From assembly GCF_024362695.1 (NCBI RefSeq), contig NC_065410.1:678001-742000 (forward strand): DNA of 64,000 bases, read 5' to 3'. The notes under the pieces were generated by a model, which did not search any database, was not told the DNA's origin, and worked only from the letters and a program-made list of their open reading frames with translations. A program made the translations under genes and the position numbers. Source of the DNA: Pectinophora gossypiella (lineage: Eukaryota; Arthropoda; Insecta; Lepidoptera; Gelechiidae). How positions within the stretch are numbered: position 1 is the first letter of the stretch; every line of letters starts with the position of its first letter. This document shows positions 44,675 through 55,940 of this stretch, in pieces.

Positions 44675-44819
44675 AGGGTCGATTAACTCTTTCAAATATT
44701 TTTCCTCTCAGACGACGCCTAGAGCCGAGGAACGTTGTACCGGGTGAGAGCCTTCAGCGCTCCCCATTTGTCCGGCCAAGTAGTTAATGCCATCTGCGGC
44801 AAATCTACAATAAGTCACC
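44675..44819 (-). repeat. repeat R2, long copy
   Basis: On the minus strand GACTTATTGTAGATTTGCCG, then GGCATTAACTACTTGGCCGG, AAGGCTCTCACCCGGTACAA and the end TTTGAAAGAGTTAATCGACC. Matches 62659-62829. Class unknown; no inverted ends and no frame. Confidence 0.7.
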
Positions 44820-45432
44820 AAAAAAAAAAATGGTTATAAGCCGCTAAGGAGTAAGAAGAGAGTGGACTGTCTGTCTCGCTCGCTCCCACTTACGCGTTAA
44901 ACGGCACACGGTAGGAATGAGATTTTTTGTAAAGAGTATGACAAAATATGGGCGATTATATGAAGGATTAAATCTATGTTTAATCCCTCTATAAAGGCTC
45001 AGGGTATTATTATAGGCTTTAAGTTTACGTATGTGCGGTATCTATATCGCTATAAGTGGGACACAGACCTGAAGAGGAAATTTTCAATTTCGCACATCCA
45101 TTATGTTCATTATGAGCTAGCAACGCGCTCCGGCTTTTTCTACGTTCGTTTTGCATATGTGATGATGTAATTTTCGCGAAGAAAATTCTGTGGGAAAATA
45201 ATGTGATTATGGGCGGTGGATTTTTGCGGAACTTGTAAAGAGCAGTTTCATAGACGACGGTGATAATTTAAGAATTCGTAAATGTCAGAGGAAGGGCTCA
45301 CTAACAACCTACCGCATCGCACGGATAATTTAAGATGTAATGATAATAACTAAATAGTTATTCTGTTTTGATTTCATAAGGCCGATTGTTCTTTTGTTTA
45401 CTTAATTTGAAAGTCTGCGTTAGTGAATGTTC

Positions 45433-45935
45433 CATCATCATCATCAATTTAAGAGCCATGCTCTTGTCGGTGTAGCATTTTTCATGCTGCCTTCCGCCCG
45501 CAGTATTCTGTCTGACGCGAATGGGATGGTGCCCAAAGTAGTATATTTCAAAGCCGTACTAGGACTCCGTGGCTCTTAAATTGATGACGACTAGAACTCC
45601 GCCTCTGCATAGTACTGACAATTACTGCTGCCCTTTGTCAGGTTCCAGGTTACAGTCCCAGTGACTCGCCTCTTCCGTCCTGCATAGAATAGAATCGAAT
45701 AGAAATATATAGTATATTATAAAAGGACATCACACACAATAACATCATTTAAAATTTGAATTGCCGTACCGATGGGTCCCATTCCGCCTCTGCAACCGTT
45801 GTGGTTTTCAATAGACCTCAAGGCAAGGGCAAGGGTTCTATATTATACCCAGTAGGTCTGGGTCTCTATCCGAACTCGGCCACCATCTTACTCCAGCCAA
45901 CTGAAGTAAGAAGCGCCTACTACCACGGAAAGGAC
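45433..45935 (-). mobile_element. retroposon family T copy
   Basis: Inverted counterpart of 8215-8752: tail CATCATCATCAATTTAAGAG at the left, TCTGACGCGAATGGGATGGT, CCTTTGTCAGGTTCCAGGTT and ATACCCAGTAGGTCTGGGTC. About 80 bp of unrelated AT-rich sequence (45685-45760) splits it. Confidence 0.7.
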
Positions 45936-46899
45936 AGAAAAATCTACAACAAGTCACGTCAAAATGTATATAAAAAAATACAATTTACGATAACATTCCA
46001 GAAGTCTCTGGTTGCAGAATATGTTTATGCGATGTGACATTGTCAATCCGTCACAATGGTATTATTCTTTATTCTATGATGAAGGGTAAATAATATTGTA
46101 ACGTTGATTTAACAAGTCGATCATTAATTAAAAGCGAAGCCTATAGTGACCTAAATTGTCAGGCGTGGTTTTAATCCAACTATCTACATTTATTTAACAA
46201 GTTTACTGTAATGAGGTCTATTGAGTTACTGATTGATCTGTTGGAAAATGTATACATAGTAACTAAATGCGATTAAATTTATATAAATGTATTAATACAC
46301 GGCTATATATTCCCAATTGGGATAGGAAGAAGCACCTACTTTAATCAAATATAAATAAATCAATCTATCAATATTTTATGAAGTATAGAAATATATAATC
46401 ATTAAGATATAAAATAAAACGGAAATACACTGTATCAATCCAATCGAACAAATTGTAGAGTATCGGAAAATTCATAATGAAAGTTGACAGCAACACAACT
46501 TTGACATTAAATTTTTCCATGTTACCTTGAAATGTAATGTTGCACATTGTATTATTCTAACAATCGGTTCATTCTTTATCGATATTAGAAGCATTTCTGG
46601 TTTAAAATGGCAATAATTCATTAGAAATATCAAGAAAATTGGAATGCACACAAAAATTGGTATGGTAGGTTTGGCTACCAGTGACGTTAAGGTAGATAGG
46701 CGAAAGAGGGATGACATGAACCTTAACCAAGTAGCCAATGATTACAAAAACGACAGTTATAAAATTATACTAGATTAATCTTTATTAGATTAGATTTAAA
46801 GCATGTTCCTTTAATTATAAATTATTTCATATTCGCACGCTTTATGGTTGAGTGGTAGACTTTTTGTTACAATATATTATTTAAGATCTTTTGTACCAC
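45936..46899. other. unassigned intergenic DNA
   Basis: AT-rich. The 88-codon frame at 46472-46738 (-) is hydrophobic and low in complexity with no recognised domain; I do not call it a gene. Confidence 0.45.
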
Positions 46900-47003
46900 T
46901 GTGCGGAAGGCAAGAGGGAAACCACTGCTCTGTTTTCCTTAAAAAGTAGCATGGATAATGCTCTACCGACAAGAGCGTGGTTCTTAAATTAGTGATGATG
47001 ATG
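46900..47003 (+). mobile_element. retroposon family T tail fragment
   Basis: GCGGAAGGCAAGAGGGAAAC, AAAAAGTAGCATGGA and GACAAGAGCGTGG with a GATGAT tail, the last ~100 bp of family T. Confidence 0.75.
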
Positions 47004-47327
47004 ATGGTATCACTCTAGAGCGAATAAATTTTATTTCTTTTAATTTTTTTCATTTTATTTCATTTCAGTGGCCATTTTAACCCCCCAGGGCTAACATGTC
47101 ACCTTATGCCAGTATTTTTTATCCCTAACACTGTCGCTTTCCGAAATCGTTTGCGACTTGGATATCACCCCCTCTCGCCACTCTAGGCCAATTTAATTCC
47201 GTCCCAAAACGCCAACATTATTACACTCTATTTACACGGCATAGTTTTCCATTTAGTTTATCAGCAAGTCAATCAGTGAGGGGAGACTGGTAAATTGCGA
47301 ATTAAAATTCATAGCGCGATAGCCACC

Positions 47328-47339
47328 ATTACCGGTAAT
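47328..47339. other. 12-bp palindrome ATTACCGGTAAT
   Basis: Perfect palindrome that recurs at 50673-50684 with related flanks (AATTCATAG about 15-20 bp before, a second TTACCG further on). Probably part of an old interspersed repeat; could be a protein-binding site. Confidence 0.5.
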
Positions 47340-47517
47340 CATTATGTGCATATTACCGAACAATTTTGATCCAGTTATGTGAATATTATGTTTGTTTATG
47401 TTGTAAAGACGTGATTTTGGTTTTTAAACAGTCGCCCTTATTATATTTAGAGAGGTCTCGAGTTTGATTATCAGTTGTTTAACACTGTATAGTAATACGA
47501 TAATAGAAAAAAATACA

Positions 47518-47795
47518 TATAAGTACTACTAAGGTAATAAAAAAAAATATTCTTGATTGATTAATTACAACACATGTATATATTACAACACTATACATAG
47601 TTAAATGTAAATGTAATAAAAAGAACTCAGAATCAGAATCAGAATCATTTACCTATTCAACGTAATCATCATGTCAATGTAACATTTTTGAATTTAAGTA
47701 CGTCATTTCGCAAGGTGTTACTATTCTATAATATATTTAGTTGAATGTAACTAATCAATCAAGAATAGTTTTTTTATTACTTAGCAGTACTTATA
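47518..47795. mobile_element. MITE family M2
   Basis: Left end TATAAGTACTACTAAG then TAATAAAAAAAAATATTCTT and GATTGATTAATTAC. The right end is the reverse complement of TATAAGTACTGCTAAG, TAATAAAAAAACTATTCTT and GATTGATTAGTTAC. About 50-bp imperfect inverted termini, 278 bp in total, non-coding. Confidence 0.75.
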
Positions 47796-48069
47796 AACTG
47801 GCTCTGGAAGTTTTTCCTATTAAACTTAAACGGATTAGTGAAGAACTGGGATGTATTATAAATATAGATTGTTTATATTTATGATTAAAAGACGGGATTT
47901 AAATCAAAACGGGAAAATTATGTTAGAGTCCGCGCTGCGAAGTCTAGCTACCTACCAATGTTAATGTAACATTTTGTTTGATTTTTTGATTGAATTGATG
48001 ACTTTTGACATTCTATTGATTTATAACTTAATATATTTTATATACTTAGCAGCTATAAGTGAGACGTAC

Positions 48070-48183
48070 TGTATTCTAAAAATCATTAATTTTGCGACGG
48101 AAAATTCCACTTGATATTAACTCAGAATCATGGTCTGAATCATCCCCCTCAGCATTCGTTACGATGTCACTAACAACCTGTAT
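48070..48183 (-). repeat. interspersed repeat R1 copy
   Basis: Well preserved: TTTTGCGACGGAAAATTCCA, ACTCAGAATCATGGTCTGAA and TTCGTTACGATGTCACTAAC. Confidence 0.7.
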
Positions 48184-48311
48184 ATATCCTATACTATAAT
48201 AATATGCATAATACATAATATATTAGGTATTGTGCGATAGATAATGCTCTTTTAACTCTAATGTCGGAAGGAGACAAATAATAAACAAGAGGCACTTTAC
48301 GATGAACGATA

Positions 48312-48622
48312 ATGGTGCTAATTCCTGTAAATACCATCTAATTTTATTTTAAGTTATATCTGTCCTTTTCTTATCCGCCGAAAAGGAAAGGGACGGGTAA
48401 TCGACAAGCATAAAATTTATGGAACACACGTCAATTTTAAGCACAAATCTAAACCAACCGTCTAAAAATTTTACGTCAGTCAATAACCCGACACATTAAT
48501 TTACTCATTCTTCCTAAAATTAAGAGCTGTGAATCATCCGTCCCTTTCCTTTTCGACGGATACGAAAATGACGGATATAACCTAAAATAAAATTAGGCGG
48601 TGTCTGCAGGAATCGGGGCCAT
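48312..48622. mobile_element. MITE family M1, copy 3 (internal deletion)
   Basis: Begins ATGGTGCTAATTCCTG and ends CAGGAATCGGGGCCAT. Compared with copy 1 it lacks about 55 bp between CCCGACACA and TTTACTCATTCTTCC. Both termini are present. Confidence 0.8.
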
Positions 48623-48884
48623 TTTGTCCCTAATAATATCGCTCCCGTTTTATAATAAAAGCTTAAGTGCTAATAGCTTTTAAATGTTTAATGTCACATC
48701 AATAGCACGCAATATGAAAGTGCTATTGTTTAATGATTAATTCACAATCTCCTTTTTGTTCGAGAATATTGATTTCCCTCGCTGATACTGAGTTGATTGA
48801 CACAAAATAATCTGGACGTACAGTCAAAGTCCCGGAAAATCTACAGTTATTTATGTTTATTAATTACTGTGAAGTAGATAGAGT

Positions 48885-48990
48885 GTTTTTCGTAACAAAT
48901 ACCGAGGGGGATGATTCAGACCATGATTCTGAGTTGATATCAAGTGGAATTTCCTGTCGGAAAGTTCATGAAAATTTTAGTGTCTTTTAA
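48885..48990 (+). repeat. interspersed repeat R1 copy
   Basis: Plus-sense copy from TTTTTCGTAACAAATACCGA through GATGATTCAGACCATGATTC to GTCGGAAAGTTCATG. Directly followed by a LINE tail at 48999. Confidence 0.65.
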
Positions 48991-48998
48991 TTATTTTA

Positions 48999-49078
48999 TA
49001 TACATACATAAACTTACGCCTATTTCCCACCGGGGTAAACAGAGACTATAGAATTCCATTTGCTTCGATCTTGACACT
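48999..49078 (-). mobile_element. LINE 3' end fragment (family L-RTE)
   Basis: TACATACATAAACTTACGCC, TATTTCCCACCGGGGTAAAC and GAATTCCATTTGCTTCGATC, inverted L-RTE tail of about 80 bp. Confidence 0.75.
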
Positions 49079-49085
49079 TGTATGT

Positions 49086-49693
49086 ATTTATCTTATGTAC
49101 AAACTAGCACACAAGGTAAATATTAACAATCTCTTCAATCTAAAAAATCTCTTTAACTAGATATATTTTCCGATTCACAGCGAGCTCTGAATAGCAAACT
49201 GACAAGACACTATCTCCATTAAAAAATAATTAAATTAGTATAGTTTATTTGTTTTTTATACCAACTAGTGCAATAATATAATATATTTATGTTATTAATA
49301 GTGAGATTTTAGCTGCTGAGAAGTTAGCCTCAACAGACGAGATGTTGTTTTCTTTTTATGATGAATGTTGTGTTCACTTGTAATTGGCTTACACATAAGT
49401 ACTGTTTTACTTTGTTTAATTATGTCATAATTAAATATTATAATGTGCATAGCTGCAAGTGATCCATTAATAAATAAATATGTCGTCGTTAGCGATATTA
49501 TTACCGATAATAAGATAGTCAATTGATACCACAGTACCAGTGAATATTGTAACTTTTATGTGATTGGTTGTTAAGTATGGTGAACACCTTGTGGCGGCAG
49601 ACACGAGTTTTTCCCACACTTTCGTTTTGACGAGCGCCGAGAAAAGACTACTACCACCTGCCGTCGAACCTGTCACTTTCACTAGGGATTCTC
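49086..49693. other. unassigned intergenic DNA
   Basis: AT-rich, no repeats shared with the window and no convincing frame. Confidence 0.4.
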
Positions 49694-50330
49694 TTAAAAT
49701 GCATAAATGGTTTTGTCATAATTTTAATTATCATAATCCTTTTTGCATAACGTTTTCTAGCATAATAGTACTTTCCCATAATAACATCTAGGAATACTGG
49801 TTTGTTAGGTATAACTTATTTTTGGACTAATATTTGTTGGTATAAATTTGATTCGCATATAAATAGGTATCCATAATTCTTTTTTAGAATACGTAATAGT
49901 GTTTTGTCATAATTTTTACAAGGCATAACAGTAGGTTAGGGTGCGACGGGGGTGGCCCTCGGGCCACCCCTACGCCGCCGGCATTTTTATCTTACACACG
50001 AAAAGTATACTGAATGATGACCAACAGCATAAAATAGAGTCAAAAAATATAAAATGTCACAATCATGAACCGAATGCAGCCAAGGAAAAAGTAAGTTTCG
50101 GAAATGTTCAAAGTTGTGCCAAAACTTTTCTTATTCGGAGTATAGTTTTTATGCTTATAATAATTATGCTTATATACCATTATTGTCATTAATTATTATG
50201 CTTATAGTAGTTATGAGTTTCAGAATTATGCTTAAAAAGTTATGACAAATTAATACTATGCTTAACTAATAATAGCACAAGTAACATTATGCCATGGTAA
50301 ATTATTACATAAAATTTTATGAGTAAAAAT
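49694..50330. repeat. mirror-structured element with CATAA/TTATG sub-repeats
   Basis: Left half (49694-49930) holds about nine CATAA motifs in one orientation (GCATAAC, TCATAAT, CCATAAT). The right half (50145-50330) holds about nine TTATG motifs, the reverse complement (ATTATGC, GTTATGA). Between them GGGGTGGCCCTCGGGCCACC forms a perfect hairpin at 49950-49973 within a short GC-rich island. The layout, many sub-terminal repeats facing a centre, is that of a non-autonomous DNA element binding its transposase at many sites. Class unknown. Confidence 0.55.
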
Positions 50331-50859
50331 AGAGAACCCTTTCACTATACCCTGCGAACCCTTATTGTAACCCGGATTGGAGCAATATAACTTCTGATTC
50401 TGCAAACCTCGCTTGCTTTCACTGGATACCCCGACTCACCTGCAACATGGACAACCTACCACAAGACCTTGGAGAGAGACAAATAAATAAACAATCGAAT
50501 TTTCAAATACCAGGTGAACCTGTGTAATTGAAAACGTAGAGAATAAATGATGAGCAAATGTTGTCGAAGCGATTAGCGAAATTAAATGAATTGAAGTTTG
50601 TTCGTCATTAACTATGGAAAACCGTTTAGGGCAATTCAATCAAAACGTAATTAGAATTCATAGTAGATCCTCATTACCGGTAATTGACCTGTAATATTGT
50701 CGTGTTATTACCGGCGACTACATTTGATACATTGTTTAGCTTTTGAGCCGTGGTAGTTCAATAAATGTTTCTTGTTTCTTGTTGGAAGAACCCTTAACTC
50801 TCACTATAAGTCTTCGAAATCCACCATGAACCGTCTCGCTCTCTCTTTATTTAAGAGCT

Positions 50860-51020
50860 GCGCTCTTGTCGGTGGAGTAATCGCCATTACTCCATAGATA
50901 GGGCGTTAGAACAGTGGTTGCCCCAATCGCCTTCCGATCCGTAGTACTCCGACCAATTTTTCAATCGATGATGTTCTAGCTAGAGCCCTACTAGAATCCA
51001 TTTCCTCGGCATCACACCAG
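50860..51020 (-). mobile_element. LINE L-GAT or family T 3' end, diverged
   Basis: TTTAAGAGCTGCGCTCTTGT and CGGTGGAGTAATCGCCATTA resemble the inverted L-GAT/T tail; the rest is a diverged family T body (CCTTCCGATCCGTAGTACTC). Confidence 0.5.
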
Positions 51021-51300
51021 TACTGAATCATGAACCGTAAACCGTGATGTTCGAATTAGTTTTTCGAATTTATATTTGGAACATACATGATTATCACATT
51101 TTGGTGCAACTACCAAGAGACTACCAACCTATACTCACACACGCATACACAGATGCACACATTTACACTACACACACACAAACCACATACACTTTCACAC
51201 TACACAACTTATTTTCTTTTTTCTCTCTTTAATTTATTTTTTTATTACTTTAATACCGTAGTATTGCCACTGTTTAATATTTTATAAGTATATAGATTGG

Positions 51301-51405
51301 GAAGGCACTGTCTCCCAAGACGCAGGTTCGCCTAGTTTGGGAGACAGGGTTTCAACGCTTAGTGTAAAAACTTATTTCAATAAACGTTATTATTATTATT
51401 ATTGT
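51301..51405 (+). mobile_element. LINE 3' UTR with TTA tail
   Basis: CACTGTCTCCCAAGACGCAG, GTTTGGGAGACAGGGTTTCA (the two halves can pair through TCTCCCAA/TTGGGAGA), then TTCAATAAACG and a TTA repeat tail. Polyadenylation-like signal plus short tandem tail indicates a retroposon end. Confidence 0.55.
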
Positions 51406-51460
51406 AAGTGGACCACGAAGGTCGTCAATATTGATAAGAAGCATTCTCGATTCACGTCAC

Positions 51461-51815
51461 CATCATCACCATCATCTACCTATTTACCCCTACCTATTAT
51501 CCTGTTTTTCACAGGGTCCGCTTACCTAACTTAAAGATTTGACAGGTCCGGTTTTTTACAGAAGCGACTGCCTGTCTGAACTCCCAACCCGCGAAGGGAA
51601 AACCAGCCCAATACAAGTTAGATCACATACCTCCGAAAATGCATTTCTCAGGAATGTGGGTTCCTTCGCGATGTTTTCCTTTGCCAGTGAGCACGTTGTG
51701 ATCTAAACATGAATTCGAAACCAAATTCGACAATCATTGATGTAGGTAGGCCTGTGCTGGATTCGATCCCGCAGCCTCAAAGTGAGAGGCAAGCATTCTA
51801 CCAACTGGATCTCTC
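51461..51815 (-). mobile_element. SINE S2, near full length
   Basis: Best S2 copy. Minus-strand order: tRNA-like head (AGTTGGTAGAATGCTTGCCT, B box CGGGATCGAATCC), body with TTCGAATTCATGTTTAGATC, the junction AACCCACATTCCTGAGAAAT that is uninterrupted here, GGTTTTCCCTTCGCGGGTTG, and a GATGATGGTGATGATG tail. Confidence 0.8.
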
Positions 51816-52019
51816 ATTTATTCAACGTAATTGTTTATATAACTTCCCTTTTCATACACTGGATTGCTTCTCAAACGGGGAACTCCGGTACGAAACCTGG
51901 TACCGGAATTGCACCAATGAGTCATTAATTTATCTTAAGTGCAGTTTTCACTAACACAGTTTTCTCGACCACTCTATAGTGGTAGACGGCGATACGGCTC
52001 ACCACCTATCACGTCGAAC

Positions 52020-52115
52020 AGATCCTCACGATGTTTTCCTTCACGTCTGAGCACGTGATAATAATTTATGATCCAAACATGAATGCGAATATCATTGGTT
52101 TTGGTGTTGGGTTCG
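52020..52115 (-). mobile_element. SINE S2 fragment
   Basis: CCTCACGATGTTTTCCTTCA, GTGATAATAATTTATGATCC and AACATGAATGCGAAT are internal S2 sequence; both ends missing. Confidence 0.65.
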
Positions 52116-52351
52116 AAAACTGGGGTACCAATGTAACACTCTAATAGTAATTGTAATTTACGAACAACCTCGGGGTAACAAATGGTACAGAATAACTTTG
52201 TCGTGGAGTATGGCCATGAGTAATTAGTTTCAACATTTAAATATAATTTGCTTTTAAGCTTGATTAGGGGTAGAACATGTTCTCAATTTTATTATCTCGT
52301 ACGAAACACTGAGAGATTGTTTATTGTTTGTATATGAGTCAATGGTTACTT

Positions 52352-52529
52352 ACATACATACATAAACTCACGCCTATTTCCCACCGGGGTAAGCAGAGAC
52401 TATAGAATTCCATTTGCTTCGATCCTGACACACTTCTCTTGCTTCCTCCACATTCATCAATCGCTTCATACACGCACGCCGGTTCAGAGTAGATCGTATG
52501 GAACCTTTTCTAAGGACATCTCCAATTTG
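52352..52529 (-). mobile_element. 5'-truncated L-RTE LINE with 14-bp TSD
   Basis: GTCAATGGTTACTT is present at 52338-52351 and 52530-52543. The insert carries the inverted LINE end (CATACATAAACTCACGCC, GAAGCAAATGGAATTC inverted, and the region encoding RACMKRLMNVEEAREVC on the minus strand). A clean example of target-primed integration. Confidence 0.85.
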
Positions 52530-52543
52530 GTCAATGGTTACTT

Positions 52544-53200
52544 GCAAGAAAGATTGTGTTTATTTATTTATTGTTTAGCTTTGCTTTGTTATCTCTAACA
52601 AGATGGACTGTATGGGCAATTAGCTGGTCACTAAAATTGATGATAGATAAATAATTTAAAAAAAACCGTGAAAGACCTGTTCCCAGAACACGTGATTTAC
52701 ATCGTAGGTGGTATCACGGGTTTGAATTCCAGCACGGGGATTACATCACACTTAGAATTTTAATTCAGGTGTGACTTACATCGAGTTGTCTACCTACACC
52801 CTATAATATTTCTGGAGTTCTAATTTCAATTCCACAATCGGCGCTAAGAAGTTTCTTGCCCAAGATTTCCTACATCCAATTCGACACACCCGTTGTCAAA
52901 GAAAATATAAAGCAGAACAAAATTCCAAGTCCTTAACAAAATAAGCTAAAAATCTCAAATTGCAGTCCCTAATGTCCGGTCGTTACTGCGTTTCCGGGAC
53001 ACTGCAGTGTTCAGGACGGCGGGGCGGGACGGCGGGACGCCGCGCCGGGACAGTAGGACAAAAACTGTCCTAATGTACAGCACGCACCATTACGACGTGC
53101 GCGGCTGCTGCCAAATTTCACTAATGAACGCCAACTGAATCAGAATTGGTAATGTGTAATTTTGTATAATAAAACATTTTATAAATAGCGCCTTTAAATT
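52544..53200. other. unassigned; possible SINE head and GC patch
   Basis: 52690-52745 has GGTTTGAATTCCAGC, a B-box-like string with a poor A box upstream. 53013-53052 is a short GC-rich stretch of GGCGGGACG repeats. Neither is convincing. Confidence 0.35.
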
Positions 53201-53400
53201 GCAACTGGGCTACCCCAGTAGAATGCTTACGCATATCCGTTCGAATCCAGCACAGGCCTAAACCAAGGATTGTCGATTTTGTTTTCGAATTCATGCTTGG
53301 ATTATAAATGATTATCACGTGCTCAGGGGTAAAGGCAAACATCGTGAGGAGACCCATATCCCCGAGAAATGCATTTTCGGAGGTATGTGACCTAACCTGA
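53201..53400 (+). mobile_element. SINE S2, partial
   Basis: CCGTTCGAATCCAGCACAGG, TTCGAATTCATGCTTGGATT, CACGTGCTCAGGGGTAAAGG and GAAATGCATTTTCGGAGGTA; the 3' third is missing. Confidence 0.75.
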
Positions 53401-54481
53401 GTGCGTGCATGTCCTAGTTAAGCTATCAAAGTGATTGTGCGTTCACAATGGAATAACCTGTACTTATACTGAAACCACTGTTACACTATATGTATTTATT
53501 TATTAATAACACTTCACGAAACTCAAAAAAAAATCATGCTTAATAATCTAATAAGAATCAATGCGACCAAACGATACCGCGTTCTAATTTTGGTAACTGG
53601 TGGTAACATCGACCACAACATTTTGTGTTTATAATACGATGGAACATTATATGGGCAATGGGCTCACCATTGTATCCAGTTCATCATAAATTTCTTATCA
53701 AAAGTGGCTGCAAGCTATCTTATGATCACTGCCCACCCCACGAGGGCTAACGAGCAAGAGTTAGTGAGACTTGGTTAGGGGAGCTTATGATCCAAGCAGG
53801 ATATTTTATTTTTGTCTGCCATACGCAATAATAATAATTTATAGATATAGAATTGTAGGTTACTTTTGACATAAAATCTGTTTACAACTTTCTTGTATAA
53901 AATCTTTTTATTTGGAATATTATTTTTTTACTTTTTTATACGATATTGTTTTTCCATCTGTCTTTTTTACTTCTGACATTATGTAAGATTGGAATCGCAT
54001 GCATAAACCGAAATTGCTGAATTATTTCTCAAAATAACGCAATTTCTTTCCACAGAATCAAAGCTTTATTAGCCAACCACTTCGGTTCATTAAAAACAAC
54101 TTACATGGAAACGAATAAACCCAAAAAGTAATTCCATTCTCTTGCACGCCCAATAATCTTACTAAAATACCTGTCAATTGACCCGGCGTTGGCTCTTAAT
54201 TGGCATCCTGCCAATAATTGCCAGTTGCCAATTAAAAATAAAACCTTAAATGTTTTTGAACAACGCCAATTGGAACGTCACGGCCATTGGTTGGCTACGA
54301 GGCGGATTGCCATTGCCATAGGCCTCCCTTTAATTCCAAAACCATGTTTATGTATAGGTATAAAAATTCATTTTCATTCTGCTACTGTCTCGCCGGCCTT
54401 CTATTTTTATTTTCCATCAATTTGCCTGGCTTTTTTCGTGAATAGTATTTTTTTTTCATTTAGTAGGTAAATGATATAACA
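53401..54481. other. unassigned; CCAAT/TTGGC cluster at 54187-54320
   Basis: In about 135 bp there are several TTGGC, GCCAAT and CCAAT strings on both strands (for example AATTGGCATCCTGCCAATAA, TTGCCAATT, CGCCAATTGG, CCATTGGTTGGC). The 93-codon frame across it (54189-54470) has no known domain. It could be a promoter-like CCAAT cluster or an old repeat. Confidence 0.35.
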
Positions 54482-54775
54482 GCCTCCGTGGTCTAGTGGT
54501 TACAGCGTTAGGCTCACAAACTGGAGGTCCGGGTTCGATTACCGATGGGGACATTGTCGAAATCACTTTGTGAGACTGACCTTTGTTTGGTAAGGACATT
54601 ACAGGCATGAATCACCTGATTGTCTGAAAAAATAAGTTGATTGCGTGCTTCGGAAGGCACGTTAAGCTGTTGGTCCCGGCTATTAGTCGTAAAAGTACCT
54701 CCACCAACCCGCAGTGGAGCAGCGTGGTGGAGTATGCTCCATTCCCACTCCGGTTGATTGAGGGGAGGCCTGTGT
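54482..54775 (+). mobile_element. SINE S3, full length
   Basis: tRNA-like head GCCTCCGTGGTCTAGTGGTT (A box), GGGTTCGATTACC (B box), then CGTGCTTCGGAAGGCACGTT core, GGTCCCGGCTATTAGTCG and the end TTGAGGGGAGGCCTGTG. The acceptor region does not refold, so it is a SINE and not a tRNA gene. Confidence 0.8.
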
Positions 54776-55756
54776 TACAGAAGAATAGCGAGTTTGCAAT
54801 TCGTGTGATGTTGAAACAAGTGACAATAGCGTACTGGATAATCCAGACAATGGAGACGCATTAGGGTTTTCACGTACAGTCAAAATGAATGTTTCTATGG
54901 AATTTGTATGAAAATATAGTCATGTGACGTCATCAATAAAAACAGTCGAACGTCTACTATTTCTAGATTAGCATTTTATAATTCGTCGCTGATGTCGCTA
55001 ACTGTCGTATCTGTAATTTTTGGCGGATCTAATTTGCACCTTTTTGCTATTGTTAATAATACACAAATTATTTTAGCAAAAAAGAGCAGATACGTCAGTT
55101 TGCAAAGTCAGCCACGAGTTTATCGTTATCCTAGCGAACTCAACGCCTTCAAACTAGTAGGTACAGTTATTTACTTATTTACCTACATATTGAATTTTAC
55201 TATTTACTTATGTATTTATATCGTGTCCAGTTGAGTACATGAGCAATATTAGTATGTGTAGGTATTCCTTGTACAAAATATACATAACTACAACTCCCAA
55301 TGGTTCTGATGCTGTTTAGAACAAACGATTGTATTAACTAAACTGGCGTGTACCAGTTTGCTGAACCATATGGATTCCTCCTGGGGTCGAAAACAAGCTT
55401 TGCTGTGTTTAGAAACTCCCTGATGTGTAGACGAAGAATATTCTGTATCAAACGAGGAAGCTAATACCCGTTCGCGTCAACTTGGCACTTTCTGGAACAT
55501 TCTTTGCTTTAGTTAAAAGATGATCAGGATTCTTTCGAGTTATACGCGCTCTTAGAACTTTCAGTTTTGTATGGAATTTGTATATGGTTTCAGCTTTAGG
55601 CACCCACACAAAACGTATGCATATTTATATAATATATATCTACATAGTACAGCAATTTCTAATATGCTGAAATCTCCTTATTATTGGACGAAAATAGTCT
55701 AATAAGTATATTATTATGGTCAATAAACGGTAAATCAAAGTATTCCCTCCTCCCTT
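54776..55756. other. unassigned intergenic DNA
   Basis: Contains an 80-codon frame (54992-55234) with a hydrophobic end but no recognised family. No shared repeats seen. Confidence 0.4.
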
Positions 55757-55940
55757 AGGAGCTTGGTGGCGCAGCGGTTAACGCGCTCGGTCTGCGATTG
55801 TTGAAGTAAAGCAACTTTCGCAAAGACCGGTCATAGGATGGGTGACCACAAAAAAAGTTTTCATCTCGAGCTCCTCCGTGCTTCGGAAGGCACGTTAAGC
55901 CGTTGGTCACGGCTGCATTAGCAGTCGTTAATAACCATCA
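55757..55940 (+). mobile_element. SINE S4 with tRNA/5S-like head, 3' truncated
   Basis: GGAGCTTGGTGGCGCAGCGG resembles a tRNA A box. It is followed by GAAGTAAAGCAAC (55803-55815) and GGATGGGTGACC (55836-55847), which match the box A and box C regions of 5S rRNA, the internal control region bound by TFIIIA. Then come the CGTGCTTCGGAAGGCACGTT core and GCAGTCGTTAATAACCATCA, where similarity ends. Confidence 0.75.

Noticed and set aside
46472..46738. 88-codon hydrophobic minus-strand frame
   Set aside because: AT-driven hydrophobicity, no signal or domain recognised and no neighbouring features to support it.
54189..54470. 93-codon frame over the CCAAT cluster
   Set aside because: No recognisable family; the repeated TTGGC/GCCAAT strings explain part of its sequence.
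54482..54560. tRNA gene
   Set aside because: A and B boxes are present, but the arms do not fold into a cloverleaf and a SINE body follows. The same applies to 3176-3262 and 42171-42245.
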